A stretch of 64,000 nucleotides of DNA, from positions 601,676-665,675 of the forward strand of contig MNCI01002152.1 of NCBI GenBank assembly GCA_015680685.1, given 5' to 3'. The notes under the pieces were generated by a model. That model did not search any database. It saw only the letters and a program-made list of their open reading frames with translations, and was not told the origin of the DNA. The position numbers and the translations under genes are program-made. The DNA is from Gnetum montanum (lineage: Eukaryota > Streptophyta > Gnetopsida > Gnetales > Gnetaceae). This document shows, in pieces, positions 34,380 to 46,058 of the stretch. Position 1 is the stretch's first letter, and the number at the start of each line of letters is the position of its first letter.

Positions 34380-35476
34380 ATATTGTTGAATTTCATAGGT
34401 AGAACCAAAGCTAGAATAGTCATAGAGTAGGTTCACAAGGGTGTATGTGGGGAACATATAGGACCTAGAGTCATAGCTGCTAAGATTAGGCAGTTAGGTT
34501 ATTATTAGCCTTATATGAAAAGAACCTACTTGTAGAAGGACAAAACTTGTGACACATGCCAACAACATAGTAATATCATACATGTACCACCAATGGAGTT
34601 ACACACTAATTATATCACTTAGCCATTTCAATGATGGGGGTTGGAAATCATTAGACCTATAATGCCTAAGTCTTCTGTAGGACATAACTCTAGCATCATC
34701 ATAATCAAGCACTTTACCAAGTGGGTTGAGGCTATTTCCCTAAGAAAGACTATATTTGAATAGATTTGTAGGTTCATCATAAATAATATAGTAGCTCATT
34801 TTGGTATACCAATTACCATTATCACAAATAATGGACTGTATATTAGTAGTCAAGAAACAAAAAATTTCTATCACAGCCTAGGCATTAGGCATTCTTTCTT
34901 ATTGACTTATTACTCTCAAGCCAATGGACAAGCTATAGCAAGCAACAAGGCTATCATCAACTTACTTAAGAAATGCTAAACAACCATGAATGCAAGTGTC
35001 ATGAGTGGATTTTCCATGCACTTTGGGCATATAGAGAAACATACCATACTACAACAAGGGTAATCTCATATAGTTTTGTTTATGGTTCTAAAGTTGTTTT
35101 ACCTCTTGAATTGCATGTACCATTACTTCGAGTGGCCCTATCCAACTTCATCAATGATGAACATAATAAGAAGCTATGTACCATGGACCTAAACTCAGTG
35201 GTGGAGCAATGTGTACAAGTGCTTGCACACATTAAGTGGTATTAGAAGAGGTAGAAGCAACAACACCACCATGACTTAACCAAGCATAAGATCAAGGAAG
35301 GTGATCTAGTCCTTAAAGTTATTTATGAAGATGTGAATAAATTCTTAGCCAACTAGGAAGGACCTTTCTTGATCACTAAAGCCTATGATAACAATGCATT
35401 TAGAATATCAGACATGGATAGGAATGAGTTAACCAATTCAATTAATCATTCCAATCTAAATCCATATTACATGTAG
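34380..35476 (+). pseudogene. Integrase of element E
   Basis: Zinc region VHKGVCGEHIGPRVIAAKI ... CDTCQQH (about 34430-34565). Core remnants are GLEIIRPIMPKSS (first Asp now Glu, about 34640), IITNNGLY (second Asp now Asn, about 34820) and NGQAIASNKAIINLLKK (Glu now Ile, about 34925). The C-terminal part HALWAYRETYHTTTR ... EGPFLITKAYDN (about 35360) runs to about 35476. Line-by-line similarity to element A integrase is high, but the catalytic triad and many codons are lost. Confidence 0.85.
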
Positions 35477-35973
35477 CTAACTACAACCAACAAATGAGCC
35501 TACTTTCCATGGTCTTCCATATTCTAAAATTGGTGAAACCACAACCTACCAAGGCCATAAACTAGAATCATGACCTAATAGGACCTTAAATTGACAATAC
35601 ATGTAACCTTTGGTAGCTGGATCTATTTACTATTCTACATGGCCTTATGTATTTCATTGTAACAACATGATTTCTTTGCTTTGTTTTCTTATCCCCTAAG
35701 AGTTATGCCTATGGGGTGAAGCTTGAAGTCATCATGGAGGTGCAACTCATCATGGTAGCAAGTCACCACATGATCTTGATGCACAAGATATAGTGAGTTT
35801 GTCCTAATGTGACAAGAGTGTTTATTTCATATCATTTCCATTACCATTCCCTTAAGCCCAACCTTGTAGCTTGACTATAACCTTCCTCAACTTGGATGAT
35901 AGAATTGACTAATGTTTGATACTCATGCATTATGGCCATGGGACATCCCTTCGTCATGCTCTTCCATCAAGTT
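35477..35973 (+). other. 3' region of element E, left part
   Basis: No gene. Faint traces of the Tat repeat tail, such as GGCCATAAACTAG and GACCTTAAATTGAC near 35555-35600. It is cut by element G and resumes at 41233, where 'ATTCCATCAAGTG' near 41290 echoes the CTTCCATCAAGT that borders the cut. Confidence 0.55.
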
Positions 35974-36829
35974 TGATGAGTGGCGAGGTACCCCTACTCC
36001 CAACCATACGAATATGAGTGTTCACACATGATCTAGTCAAACTCCATGGACAAGCTAGTTGTGGCATCTAGATCATTACACATTGATTACAGTTTGCTAT
36101 CTTTCCACCTAGACTAGTATTTGCTTTGTCATGTATGGTTTAGTCCATAGTGAGGTGTATGATGTGGGCCTAAACTAGTGCTACTCCTAGAGGCAATGGA
36201 AAATAACTTTTTTTTAGCTAAGAGGGAGTGGGAGAAGAGAATCTAAGCTAGCCTAAGTGTGATGAGCATCTGTCCTTAATCATCCATACACATCTTAAAC
36301 CTTGTGTACTACTTTTGGGCTTACCAAGCATATATTACTTGAGCACTCCTAGATATGCTACTGGGTTACCAAGTAGTTACACTTCAATGTTCATGATTAA
36401 GTCGTACTCATTCTGCATTTAACAACAGGAATAGTAAATGATGGTAAAATAATATTAACTAAGAAAATAATTAATAATAATAATAATTAACAATAACAAT
36501 TAAACAATTAAAACTAAGTGAATACTGCAATGATGGAGTAATCTCAATCTTTATTGCTGATCATGTATGTGTCCAAGTACGTCACACTTGAATAAAGGTT
36601 CCATACAATTATAAGCATCACACTATGGGCATGCACTTGGGAAAATAGTCTAACTCCTATAGAAATAAACTACAAGAGCTTCGCTACAACTTGAACATAA
36701 GGTGCCTAAATGTGGCAGGTGCATGCATATGCATGGACAAATGCATCGACAGGGTAACATTGATGTGGCGACATTGACGGGGCTTTGTCAATGTGGCCTA
36801 GTTGACATTGTCCACTAAATGCTTCATCA
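35974..36829 (-). repeat. 3' LTR of element G
   Basis: Plus-strand left end TGATGAGTGGCGAGGTACCC, right end GATGCTTCATCA-type (GCTTCATCA). Next to it lies TACCCCCATGAC, the complement of the polypurine tract. Aligns with 40334-41232. 856 bases. Confidence 0.88.
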
Positions 36830-36933
36830 TACCCCCATGACTAAATAACAACTCATCCTCAAGTCAAAAAAAATGAGAACAAGTGCAATTAGGTACACAA
36901 TGGATAGGTATGGGATTATTGACTACTAGGAAT

Positions 36934-37450
36934 TTACTCATGCCATAGTGTGGAATTAAACAAAACAAAATTGGAACATAGACACAAAGTGAAGAGTGAA
37001 AAATTATTATAACTCATGTGGTTCCTGGTGGTGTTGGCTCCTCCATGGGTTCCTTTCCTTTTTATTGCACTCCAAGCTTGTAAGATTGATACCATTGAAG
37101 AAGTGCCTAACATTTCTCCTCTTCTGTTCAAGGATCATGAGTTGTCCATGCTGTAGTTCCAATGTTTAATGGAGGTGACACTTCCCATGGACATGGTAGC
37201 TATGGAAACACTTGTTTTTCCTTGACATACCATGTCGCAAGTAGCCATCATTCCTCTTCATAGGCTTTAGTCCTGACCTCTCCACCTTTTTCTTGGCTAG
37301 ATTGTGCAGTGATAGGAGTTTCCTAATGGATGCTGAATGAGTGTGCCTCCTACTCTACATGTTCTACATGAGGCCCCTAGCCTCTACCTCCTCCTAGATG
37401 TTTAGTTGTACCTTGAGAACCTCCTCCTTGTTGTCCTCCCATCTGTAATC
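36934..37450 (-). pseudogene. 3' ORF remnant of element G
   Basis: The N-terminal piece reads SFSIH.ETPIT (about 37350-37315), like SFSIHQEDPIT in F. The tail piece RKGTHGGANTTRNHMS (about 37060-37015) matches DTHGGATTTRKYMSS in F. The middle, including the best conserved part seen in F and J, is missing. The ORF sits between the pol position and the 3' LTR. Confidence 0.55.
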
Positions 37451-39230
37451 ACACAAAGATCAATTATCAATAAGGTTATTTAAAGAAGTTCAATTATCTC
37501 ATACCTTACTCATTGCCTTTAATAAATGTTGAATTCTTTGCTTAGTGTGATTTTAGAGTTAAAAATTTTTCAAGAAAGTTGTCCTAAAAGTTTAATGTTG
37601 AACCTGATTTGTTTAGGTGACCATAAAAGGACATGTAATGGTTTTGAGGAATGTTTGATAAAATGATGACAAAGGAAAGAATAGATTTGACAATGAAGTC
37701 CTTGGAGGGTATAAAATGATGTGGTGGTGTGCAACAAGTACAAATTACAAAAGTCATGCAAGTGGGTCCTCCCCAAATCAGGTTCCAACCTCTAACGCCC
37801 TTGCATAACCACACCTTAAAATGTCCATAGGCACTAAAAGGGTTTAATGCAATCTACACCTATGCAACAAAACACATACATGTTAATACCACCATGATGA
37901 GGTATGAATTTTATGCCACACAAGACACAAGTTATAAGTATTTAGATTGTGATATGAGATGAATCATAGAAGGGATTGTAGAGATTAGGACATGAGGTAA
38001 CTTACCCTAAGCACAATGAATCCTAAGTGTAGGGTATGATTAATGTGTTATTAGCTTGTTGCTCTAAAATCAAGACCAAGTCCATTCCTCCAATTAGTGA
38101 CATCGCATTATTTCATCTAAAGATGGATAACCATAAGAGCATCATGATAACAAGGCATATGATCACTTGGTGTTTTGTTCAAGGGAGGAGTGATTTGAAA
38201 TTTCTTTGTGGCACATTGTTTTTTGTCTAGCCACTTTGGCACACTTTCTCTCTTCTCTTTTTTTTCCTTTTTTTTTTTTTGTGATCTGTAATCTAGAGAA
38301 GCTACCTACCTTTAGGCATGGGTGCATGTCTTTCTAGTGGGATCCCCTAGAATAGCATTTGGTTTCTTTATTAAGTTCCTTTATTACTCTTACTCCCATT
38401 GTCATTAGATCTACAAGGATCTTAGTACAACCAAGCTACATGATAGCACCTACAGATGTCACCAAAGAAAATCCACAAGTTCCCTTGATGTCACACCCTG
38501 GCCATTTCTTCTTCATTCATCATTCTTCACTCTAGGCATAATAATCACAAAATTACTTTTAAGTTTCCATGATGACAAGAATATCATCATACCCAAAGTA
38601 GAACCTCTTATTAAAAGAATGGGTGGATGGATGTTGTGGGCTCACTATCCAAATAATTAGTCACCTAAGACTTGATAGCATAGAACAACACCTCAACCAA
38701 TAAGTCACATGAGTGTTTTATTCATAGATAAGATTACTCATAAAAATATAAAAAGATAAAACAATAAATAAAAAGATAAAACAACAAATTAAAAAATTAA
38801 AAACTAGAAAACAAAAAATTGTAAAATTAAAGAAAAAGAAAAACATTTATTAATTCTACTTGTTAGAATGGGGGATGTCCCCAATAACTAAACCTTTGAT
38901 CATGGTGAGAATTAATAAATGGAAAGTGTAGATCTATGCATATCCCAACCACTGGGTGTCTTTTGATGTGGTGGTTGGAATGTACCCATATTGGGGTTCA
39001 CACACTCAAGCATAATAGACATAGTGGGGTAGGTTATATGATGGGGTCATGGGGTAAGGACCTACCCCACTATGGCACCTTTGACTATAAGATGGCATGC
39101 AAGGATCAATGTGTCTCCCTCTATGGTTATATTCATTGGGCCGCATAGTTGTTGGAGTATTGATTGGTGGCCCTGACAAGGTAACATAAGGTGTTGAGTT
39201 CGAGGAGATGGATGCATCATAGCATTAAAC
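37451..39230 (-). other. 3' region of element G
   Basis: Carries the conserved block (37755-37807), a T-rich stretch 38240-38282 and the junction with gag near 38890, where the minus strand reads GGGGACATCCCCCATTCTAA, shared with F. No further gene. Confidence 0.65.
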
Positions 39231-40110
39231 TTATGCTAGTTTGGGAGATGTAGTGGGTTTAGCATCGTGCTGCTTCTTTCTACAGCCATGCCTAAGGAAA
39301 GGGTGCTTTTTAATACTTCCATTGCTGTTGATAGTAGTAGCACAAGTAGCATTCATACGTTGGTGTTGTGGTGCAAAGCCTTTTGGTACAATTGATGGTG
39401 ATGTAGAAGGAGGTGAAGGATGAGAATGTTGTTGTTGAGGGAAAGTGTAAGGTACATGAGGTGATGACCTTGGTGAAAAGGGCATGAGTGGATAGTATTT
39501 CGAAGAATGATAACAATTAGGTGAAGTAGAGGATGACGATTCAACTGGAGAAATAGGGTGTTGAACATAGTAAGAATTTGACATTGGAACATACAAAGGA
39601 TATGATCAGGCTGGCAATGGCCTCCCCCACGATTGGGGATTTTTCCATTATGGTTGAACCTGATATTTCTATACGAAATCTGGATGTAACATTCCTCCCA
39701 AATGCTCATGTAAATATGACAAAACTGGGCATTGGCCTTTGGGGTGATTGTACAAACAAATGTTACATTGATATGTGAAGTTGGCACTTGAGTTCTTATT
39801 CTTATTATCTTCTATCCTTTGTTCTAATTGTTGCATGGTGTCCTATCCTATTTCTTGATTTGGCATAGTTGTACCTCTACTATTATTAGCATATTCTCCA
39901 TATTTTTTTTGCACCCATTCCATTATCTTATTAATATTTGCCTTGATTTCATCTATTGATTGTTGCATTGGCAAAGGTAGAAACGGTTGCAGTTCCTCAT
40001 TCTATGGGTTGTCCCATCCTTACTAGAGGTGTCAGAGTTGGTTGACAAGAATCCTTGAGTATTGTTGGGATACTCATGAACATATGGAACTCCTACATAA
40101 AGTTAGTACT
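39231..40110 (-). pseudogene. gag C-terminal half of element G
   Basis: Minus-strand frame with MPMQQSIDEIKANINKIMEW-like text (about 39970), a zinc-motif remnant near 39750, and a Ser/Pro-rich tail HPISPVESSSS ... HPSPPSTSPSI ... KHPFLRHGCRKKQHDAKP (39596-39231) that matches the F gag tail (HVSPAKP ... FKHDHKKGQHNSEA). The N-terminal capsid part present in F is absent: only about 220 bases separate the primer site from the gag remnant. A frame change occurs near 39600. Confidence 0.7.
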
Positions 40111-40333
40111 TCAAAATTTGTCTTCATCATATAATTCATTGGTTCTCCAATCAATTGCCTCACTAGTTGTGGTGTTAGCATAGTCTTGTGAGAGACACAT
40201 TATTGTGAGTGTGACTTAATTAAATTTAATTTAATTTCTTTTCTAAAGGATATATCATTAATACTTGTTACAACAATCTTGTATGATATAACTAGTTTAA
40301 ATAACTAACACCATTCCTCAGAAATGGTGCCAA

Positions 40334-41232
40334 TGATGAGTGGCAAGGTACCCCTACACTCAACCATACGAATATGAGCATTCACGCACAATCTGGTTGA
40401 CCTTTGAGGATGGGCTAGTTGTGGTATATAGATCATTAAAAATTGATCATAGTTCATTGTATTCCCACTTGGACTAGTATTTTCTTTTTCACGTATGGTT
40501 TAGTCTAGAGTGAGATGTATGATGTGGGCCTACACTAGTGCTACTCCTAGAGGCAATGGAAAATAACTTTGTTTTAGCTAAGAGGGAGTGGGAGAAAAGA
40601 ATCTAGGCTATACTAAGTGTGATGAGAATCTGTCCTTAATCATCGGTACACATCTTGGACCTCATGTACTACTTCTAGGCTTACCAAGCATAGATTCCTT
40701 GAGTGCTCCTAGATACACTACTGGGTTACCAAGTAGTTACACTTCCATGTTCGTGATTAATTCGTATTCATTCTACATTTAACAACGGGAATAGTAAATG
40801 ATGGTAAAGGAATATTAACTAAGAAAACAATAAATAATAATAACAATAAACAATAAAAATTAAACAATTAAAACTAAGTGAATGTTGCAATGATGGAGTA
40901 ATCTCAATCTTTATTGTCGATCATGTGCATGTCCAAGTACGTCATGCTCGAATAAAGATTTCATACAATTACAAGCATCACATTGCAGGCATGCACTTGG
41001 GAAAATAGTCTAACTCCTATGGAAATAAACTACAAGAGCTTTGCTACAACTTGAACATAATGTGCCTCAATGTGGTAGGTGCATGCACATTTATAGTGGA
41101 AAATGAACTCTGCGTTGATGAGGCCACATCAACATGTGCATAGATGCATCGGCAGGGTTACATTGATGCAACCACGTTGACGGGGCTTTGTCAACGCCAC
41201 CCAGTCGACGCTATCCACTAGATGCTTCATCA
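40334..41232 (-). repeat. 5' LTR of element G
   Basis: Plus-strand left end TGATGAGTGGCAAGGTACCC, right end GATGCTTCATCA. The complement of a primer site, ATGGTGCCAA, abuts at 40324-40333. 899 bases. Confidence 0.87.
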
Positions 41233-41747
41233 AAGTCCATTGAATGTAACACACTTTATTCAATGGAAAACCATCTATTCCATCAAGTGTAATACATATC
41301 ACTCAATGGAAAAACTAGATCAAACTAGCTCTGGCAAAGAAACTCAATGAAGACAATGAAGCCTAAAAATCCCAAGTCAATGGCTCTAAACATACAAAGG
41401 GATAATCCTAATGTCTAAATAAACCTTGGAGCTATGTGTTGGATCCTCAAATTCATTCATTGAGTGACCAACACATCAAAACATGAAGTGTCAAAAACAC
41501 CAATAAATCAACATGTTAGTGTCATAGCCATGATGTAAACATTTGGAATGCATTGTTAGCCCTCATAAAAATTTTCCTATGACCTCTTTATCATTTCCTT
41601 ATCATATCCTCATCCCATCATCACAAGCATTCTTAGGCATGGTTTGACACTATTGAATCAAGTGTGGAGAGGGAATGTTAATAATAGACCTGTAGTGGTG
41701 TTTTGTATTTTTTATCGATGTCTTTGAAGTTAATCCTCCGAACATCA
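41233..41747 (+). other. 3' region of element E, right part
   Basis: Contains loose repeats of 'CAATGGAAAA' and 'CCATCAAGT' (41250-41330). The last bases (TTATCGATGTCTTTGAAGTT) align with the end of the A 3' region (GTCGACGTTTTTCGGGTAAG). Confidence 0.6.
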
Positions 41748-41762
41748 ACAAAGAGAGGCTAA

Positions 41763-43460
41763 TGAAACACCACCAAATTTCATGTTGTAACATTCATTCC
41801 CCAGCTTGAGGCAAGGATTCATTGTAAATGTGAGATATGTAGTCCATTAGCTACAATCTTGCATACTTTAGATTTTTGAAGCCAAGAAATGCTTCAAAAG
41901 TTATTATTTCCCTATTTCCTAAGTAGAAAAAGGCATGCCATGTTCATATTTTTTCTTGGAAAGGAAGAAAAGATATTTGGAATGGAAAAAATTGGCATTT
42001 TCATGGACTTTTGTAGAGGTATAGCCCCAACCATGCTAGAGTCATTTTCAATAGAGACAATAGCTATAGTAGTCACAATAGCCATAGTAGCCACCGTAGT
42101 CACTACCAAGACCTAGTAGAAGTAAAATGTTGGGATTGTTGGAATTTCCTTTTTTCCAACAACAGCTAGAATAGTCATCCCAAGTTAGCAATTTCCAGTG
42201 TAGAAAACATTCTCCACCAAGCATGACACATTCCAATGAATTCTACCATTTCTGTAGATACAATTTTTTCGCATTTTTTCCACTACTTTTGCCACTTTCT
42301 AAAAACTTCAACATAGTCCAATAATGCTAGCATAGTAATAATGATGCCAATGTAGCCACAAAAGTCTATTTACTATTTATAGTAAAAAAATGGATTTTGT
42401 GATAGTATTCCATTTTGAACTTAGTATAAATGGCAACTATGTTAAAAACAGCTGATCATTGACCAAGGCCAACATAGTAAGGATGGTACTAGCATAGTTA
42501 CAAAAGCCCAATTACTACTTATAGTAAATGGATGGGCATTGTAGCTATAGTCCATTCCAAAATTACCATAAATGATAACTACACTGGAAGAAGATGACCA
42601 TTACAACCTACACATTCATATCAATCTGTCAACAATCATGGTTGATGTACACATGTCCAAAAATATCAATCCTATCCTATAAATACTCAACATCAATACC
42701 ATTTTTGGGGTCTAAAAAATTGGCATTTTGGAACCTCTTAGCAATAATACCATTTTCCATTTTCCAACCATCAAAGCCATTACAACCTAACCTTGTAGAA
42801 CTGTTTTCTAGCAAAAACTGGATTTACATTAGGCATAGGACTTCCACATAGCTTCCATTACTCCAAAAGTGTAATACCAATTTGATTCTCACATTGCAAA
42901 CCCTACTGGAAACCAATGAAAAGTTGCTAAAAAATGAAGCTGGGAAGAAACTTGAATCATGAAATTATAGTAGCATGTAGTTTACCTTCTCTAATAGACT
43001 TCAAGCTTCCACTAGCAACTTGTGCTTTTGGCACAAAACCTATACTTTGTGAGCCTTTATTCTTTATTTTTTATAAAGTTTGTAGTTCATTTTGTGCAAG
43101 TTTTAGCTTACATTTCTATTTCTGCACTTGTTTTCATTTCAGATCTGCAGCTGTAATAGCATTTCTATTTGCATTTCTAAAACCATTTACATTTCCATTT
43201 GGCCATTTCTAGCTATGTTTATGTTTTTATTTGCTCATTTTCATTTCTAATTTCATCAACAATTATGTTTACATTTTCACAACCATTTTCATTTATGTTC
43301 TGTAAGTCCTTGGATGATAGACAAGACTACCCAAGGCACCCTGAGTCCCACTTTCTAGAGGCCCTTGGGATTTGGGGTTAAAACTATTTTGGTGCTTAAA
43401 CCTTTGAGTTTTTCCATTCTACCAACCAAGATTTCCAACTCCAATAGATAGGAAATGTTA
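41763..43460 (+). repeat. 3' LTR of element E (right end approximate)
   Basis: Starts TGAAACACCACC after the tract ACAAAGAGAGGCTA. The U5 part TAAGTCCTTGGATGATAGAC ... AAGGCACC (43305-43345) aligns with TAAGTCCCTGTCTGATCGAC ... AGGGCACC in the A LTR (4599-4636), and GGTTAAAACTAT (about 43375) with GGTTAAAGCTGT (4676). The end is set near 43460 only by similarity. U3 has repeated CATAGTAG-type words at 42055-42560. Confidence 0.65.
42290..42570 (+). repeat. Two ~135-180-bp units in the E LTR
   Basis: GCTAGCATAGTAA ... GCCAATGTAGCC ... TTACTATTTATAGTAAA (about 42328-42390) recurs as GGCCAACATAGTAAGG ... ACTAGCATAGTT ... TTACTACTTATAGTAAA (about 42465-42530). The words resemble the cores of the 27.7-31.5 kb array. 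Confidence 0.65.
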
Positions 43461-43469
43461 CCTTGGAAT

Positions 43470-44290
43470 TTTCCCATCAAGATAGCACTTTCTTTGGCAA
43501 CATATGTGGAAATCCTATTGGGTCTTTTGATTGAGAAGATGTGGTATGTTACAATTTTGAAGTAGATCTTATTTGTAGTGGATAATCTCCTATACTCTTT
43601 TTCAGTATTTCCATATGCTCTTTACAACCATAAATTCTTTGCATCTATGTTAGACCTTATGCATATTTGAGAAATATTAACTTTTATAATTGGTATATTT
43701 AGTACCTTTGCAATTTCTTCTACTAAGTATGACATTGTTACTACCTCCATATTTACTGTAACATCATTTTACTTGTTCTTCAAGAATTGATGGACTTTTC
43801 CAAAATATCATTTACCATTGCTTAAGATGGTTAGCCAAAGGAGAAAGGCTTGAAGTTGTTTGCAAATATTTGTAGGTGAAAACTTCATGAATGATCCAAA
43901 ATTAAGTTTCACTACCATAGTGGACATAATAAATGTCTCCTAAATATCCTAGAAATGCTTATTCTAGAGTGTGAGGCATTGTCTTTTTTTTGGAGGTGGT
44001 GGTGCATTAGATTTTGTCTATGCAGATTGTCCTATTACAGGTGTAGATTGATAGATTGTAGATTGATAGATTGAGTAGGATTGTGTCTCTTGCTCTATAG
44101 AAGGATTTTTTTTCCATGTCTTATTTTCTTCCTATTCCTCTAGGCTTCTTTTCTCATGATTGTGAAGTTCCTCTAGCTTTGGATCTCTTTGGTAGCATTT
44201 GCAATCATAAGAATATTTAAGATTATCCAGAAATTCCTAGTAGTTCTAACCCTTAGCTAATTTTTAGGTTTCGATGAGATGTTTTGGATA
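43470..44290 (-). pseudogene. 3' ORF of fragment J (Athila-type extra ORF)
   Basis: One minus-strand frame with about ten stops aligns to the F 3' ORF without large gaps: LTL near 43970; MVVKLNFGSFMKFS and LLWLTILS (about 43920-43825); FGKVHQFL; NDVTVNMEV; EEIAKVLNIP (about 43730-43705). The F counterparts are MIMESKFEPFIEFS, LLWPTLSK, LGETYQFW, CGVTVDFSV and ISKELNLP. J continues further (YFKIVTYHIFSIKRPNRIST, then SAILMGKFQG), a region F lacks. The V-x-V-(D/N)...I-x(3)-L-x-(L/I)-P wording recalls the plant 'putative transposon protein' ORFs found in Athila-like elements; this is from memory and unchecked. An Asp/Glu/Lys-rich N-terminal part precedes it. Confidence 0.55.
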
Positions 44291-45005
44291 TAATTAATTT
44301 CATTTTTAATTTGGATTGCATAGTTCAAAAATTCATCATTTTATAAAAAATCCTTACTTGAAAAATTATATAATTAATTAAAATAATTTTATCTTCATGA
44401 TTTATCACTATTATCAATTTATTATCTAAAATTTATTTCAATAGACAATTGAAAAAAAAAACATTTAGTTTATTAGCTTATGTTAGATCAGAATGCTATT
44501 ACCTCTTATTGTTCTTACCCTTAATTGTTTTTTCTAAATGTTAGAAAAATTTAGCATAATTCACAAAAACTCTGTGTAATGCTCTTCCCATGATTGAAAT
44601 GGTTACTCCATAAGTAAAAAGAATCAAGAATGGCTCAAATTAAACATGTGGTGAGGAGGATATGAAGATCTAAATATTTTTATATATATAAATAGTATGA
44701 AATTTCCTTTCATAAAATGATGGAATGAAAACTTTTCTAATGGTCCACATGTATATATAGATTTTTATAAGAGCGATATCATAGATGCAACATCATTGAT
44801 GCAATATTGTAGGGCCTCATATATCATATCTATGATATCATTGTTGAAATCTTTAAAATTTGATGGAAAAAATTGATAGAATGGGTAGTTTAGAAGGTGT
44901 AAAAATGATCCAAATGATTCTTAATCATAGATGATGCTTAGAATGTCAGAATTTGATGTGAAAGATATGTTAAAAAAGGAATTTTGGTAAGGTAAGTCAA
45001 GTAAA
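43470..45005 (-). mobile_element. Athila-like fragment J, 3' part
   Basis: Minus-strand sequence that carries a decayed 3' ORF homologous to that of F. Its upstream part is found at 56184-57010 on the far side of element H. Both pieces are in the same orientation and in the order expected for one Athila-like element. Toward the left it meets the E LTR, so its own 3' LTR is not seen. Confidence 0.6.
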
Positions 45006-45057
45006 TATGGACCTTTTCATGCATTAAAACATTAACAAATATGGAAAAAAAGGTTGT
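45006..45057 (+). repeat. 5' LTR of H, left piece
   Basis: TATGGACCTTTTCATGCATT ... AAAGGTTGT aligns with the start of the 3' LTR at 54929 (TGCAGACCTTTTGGTGTGTC ... AAAGGTTATG). It is interrupted by element F. Confidence 0.72.
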
Positions 45058-45917
45058 TGATGAGTCATGAATTTGTTGATAGCCACGATAACGCACCCAT
45101 GATATCGCACCCTCGATATCGCATCCACAGAATCACAGCCGACACGATATTGCAGCCTGTCTCCTCATCTATAAATAAGAGGTAGATAGAAGAGTTAGGA
45201 TCATCATAGAATAGATCTTTTTGTTAGTTTTAGTTTAAGTGTTAAGTTTTAGTTCTTGTTTTTCTCTCAACCCTTTTCCTCCCAGTGTATGCCAGCAGTG
45301 TGGTGGATGTAATTGTATGGCATCTTTTATTAGAGTGTGATGTACTTGGACATGCACATGATTAGCAATAAATATCAAGATTACTTCATCATTGCAGCAT
45401 TCACTTAGTTTAATCATTTAATTAATTTTTATTTACTGCTTTCCTAGTTAATCTCTCTCACCCTTAAACTCATGTTAAAATGCAGAATGAGTATGACTTG
45501 ATTACGAGCACTTAAGTATGACTACTTGGTAACCCAGTAGTGTACCTAGGATCTACGCTTGGTAATCCTAGTGGTAGTTGTGCATGAAGTCCAAGGTGTG
45601 TACAGATAATCAAGGAATGGATGCTCATCACACTTAGGCTAGTTTAGATTCTCTCACCCTCTCTCTCCTAGATTAGTGAATATTACTTTCCAGTGCCTTT
45701 AGGAGTAGCATTAGATTAGAAACCACATCATACACCTCACTCTAGACTAAACCATACATGACAAAGCTAATACTAGTCCAGGTGGGAAGACAATGAACTA
45801 TGACCTAAGGCTAACTGTCTAGATGCCACAACTAGTCCGTCTACGGAGTTCGACCGAATCGCACGTGTAACTCTTGTATTTGTATTGTTGAGTGTAGAGG
45901 TACCTCACCACTCATCA
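45058..45917 (+). repeat. 5' LTR of element F
   Basis: Starts TGATGAGTCATGAATTTG, ends CCACTCATCA. TATA box CTATAAATAA at about 45169. U3 has 14-15-bp repeats of the GATATCGCACCC type. The LTR end matches those of B, C and G. 860 bases. Confidence 0.93.
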
Positions 45918-45918
45918 T

Positions 45919-45936
45919 TGGCACTATTGCTAGGGA
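45919..45936 (+). promoter_or_regulatory. Primer binding site of element F
   Basis: TGGCACTATTGCTAGGGA, one base after the LTR, the decayed tRNA-Asp-type site also seen at 17026. Confidence 0.75.
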
Positions 45937-46058
45937 TAGTGCTAGTTATCTAGATTAGTTATATCATACAAGGTCACTGTATAGAAATTAAAGATATATC
46001 TTTTAAGAAGAATTAATTACAAAAAGTCACATACGAATTCACACACAGCTTCACAACC

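Larger units (their letters stand above)
35974..41232 (-). mobile_element. Athila-like non-autonomous element G with target duplication
   Basis: Minus-strand element of about 5.3 kb: 5' LTR 40334-41232, primer site, C-terminal gag, long 3' region with a 3' ORF remnant, and 3' LTR 35974-36829. The flanks are AAGTT (35969-35973) and AAGTC (41233-41237), a 5-bp duplication with one transition. No protease, RT or integrase. The gag-to-3'-region junction is the same as in F (about 38890 versus 48010), so both descend from one gag-only parent. Confidence 0.88.
31990..43460 (+). mobile_element. Tat-like element E, split by element G
   Basis: RT, both RNase H domains, integrase, 3' region and 3' LTR of a Tat element. 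The E polypurine tract and LTR start (41748-41790) match those of A. The 5' LTR, gag and protease are not recognised. Bases 35974-41232 belong to the inserted element G. CpG depletion is strong. Confidence 0.8.

Noticed and set aside
39353-39787. 144-codon minus-strand frame with many His and Leu
   Set aside because: It runs partly in a shifted frame of the G gag tail; the gag frame itself is 39596-39231 plus its upstream remnant.
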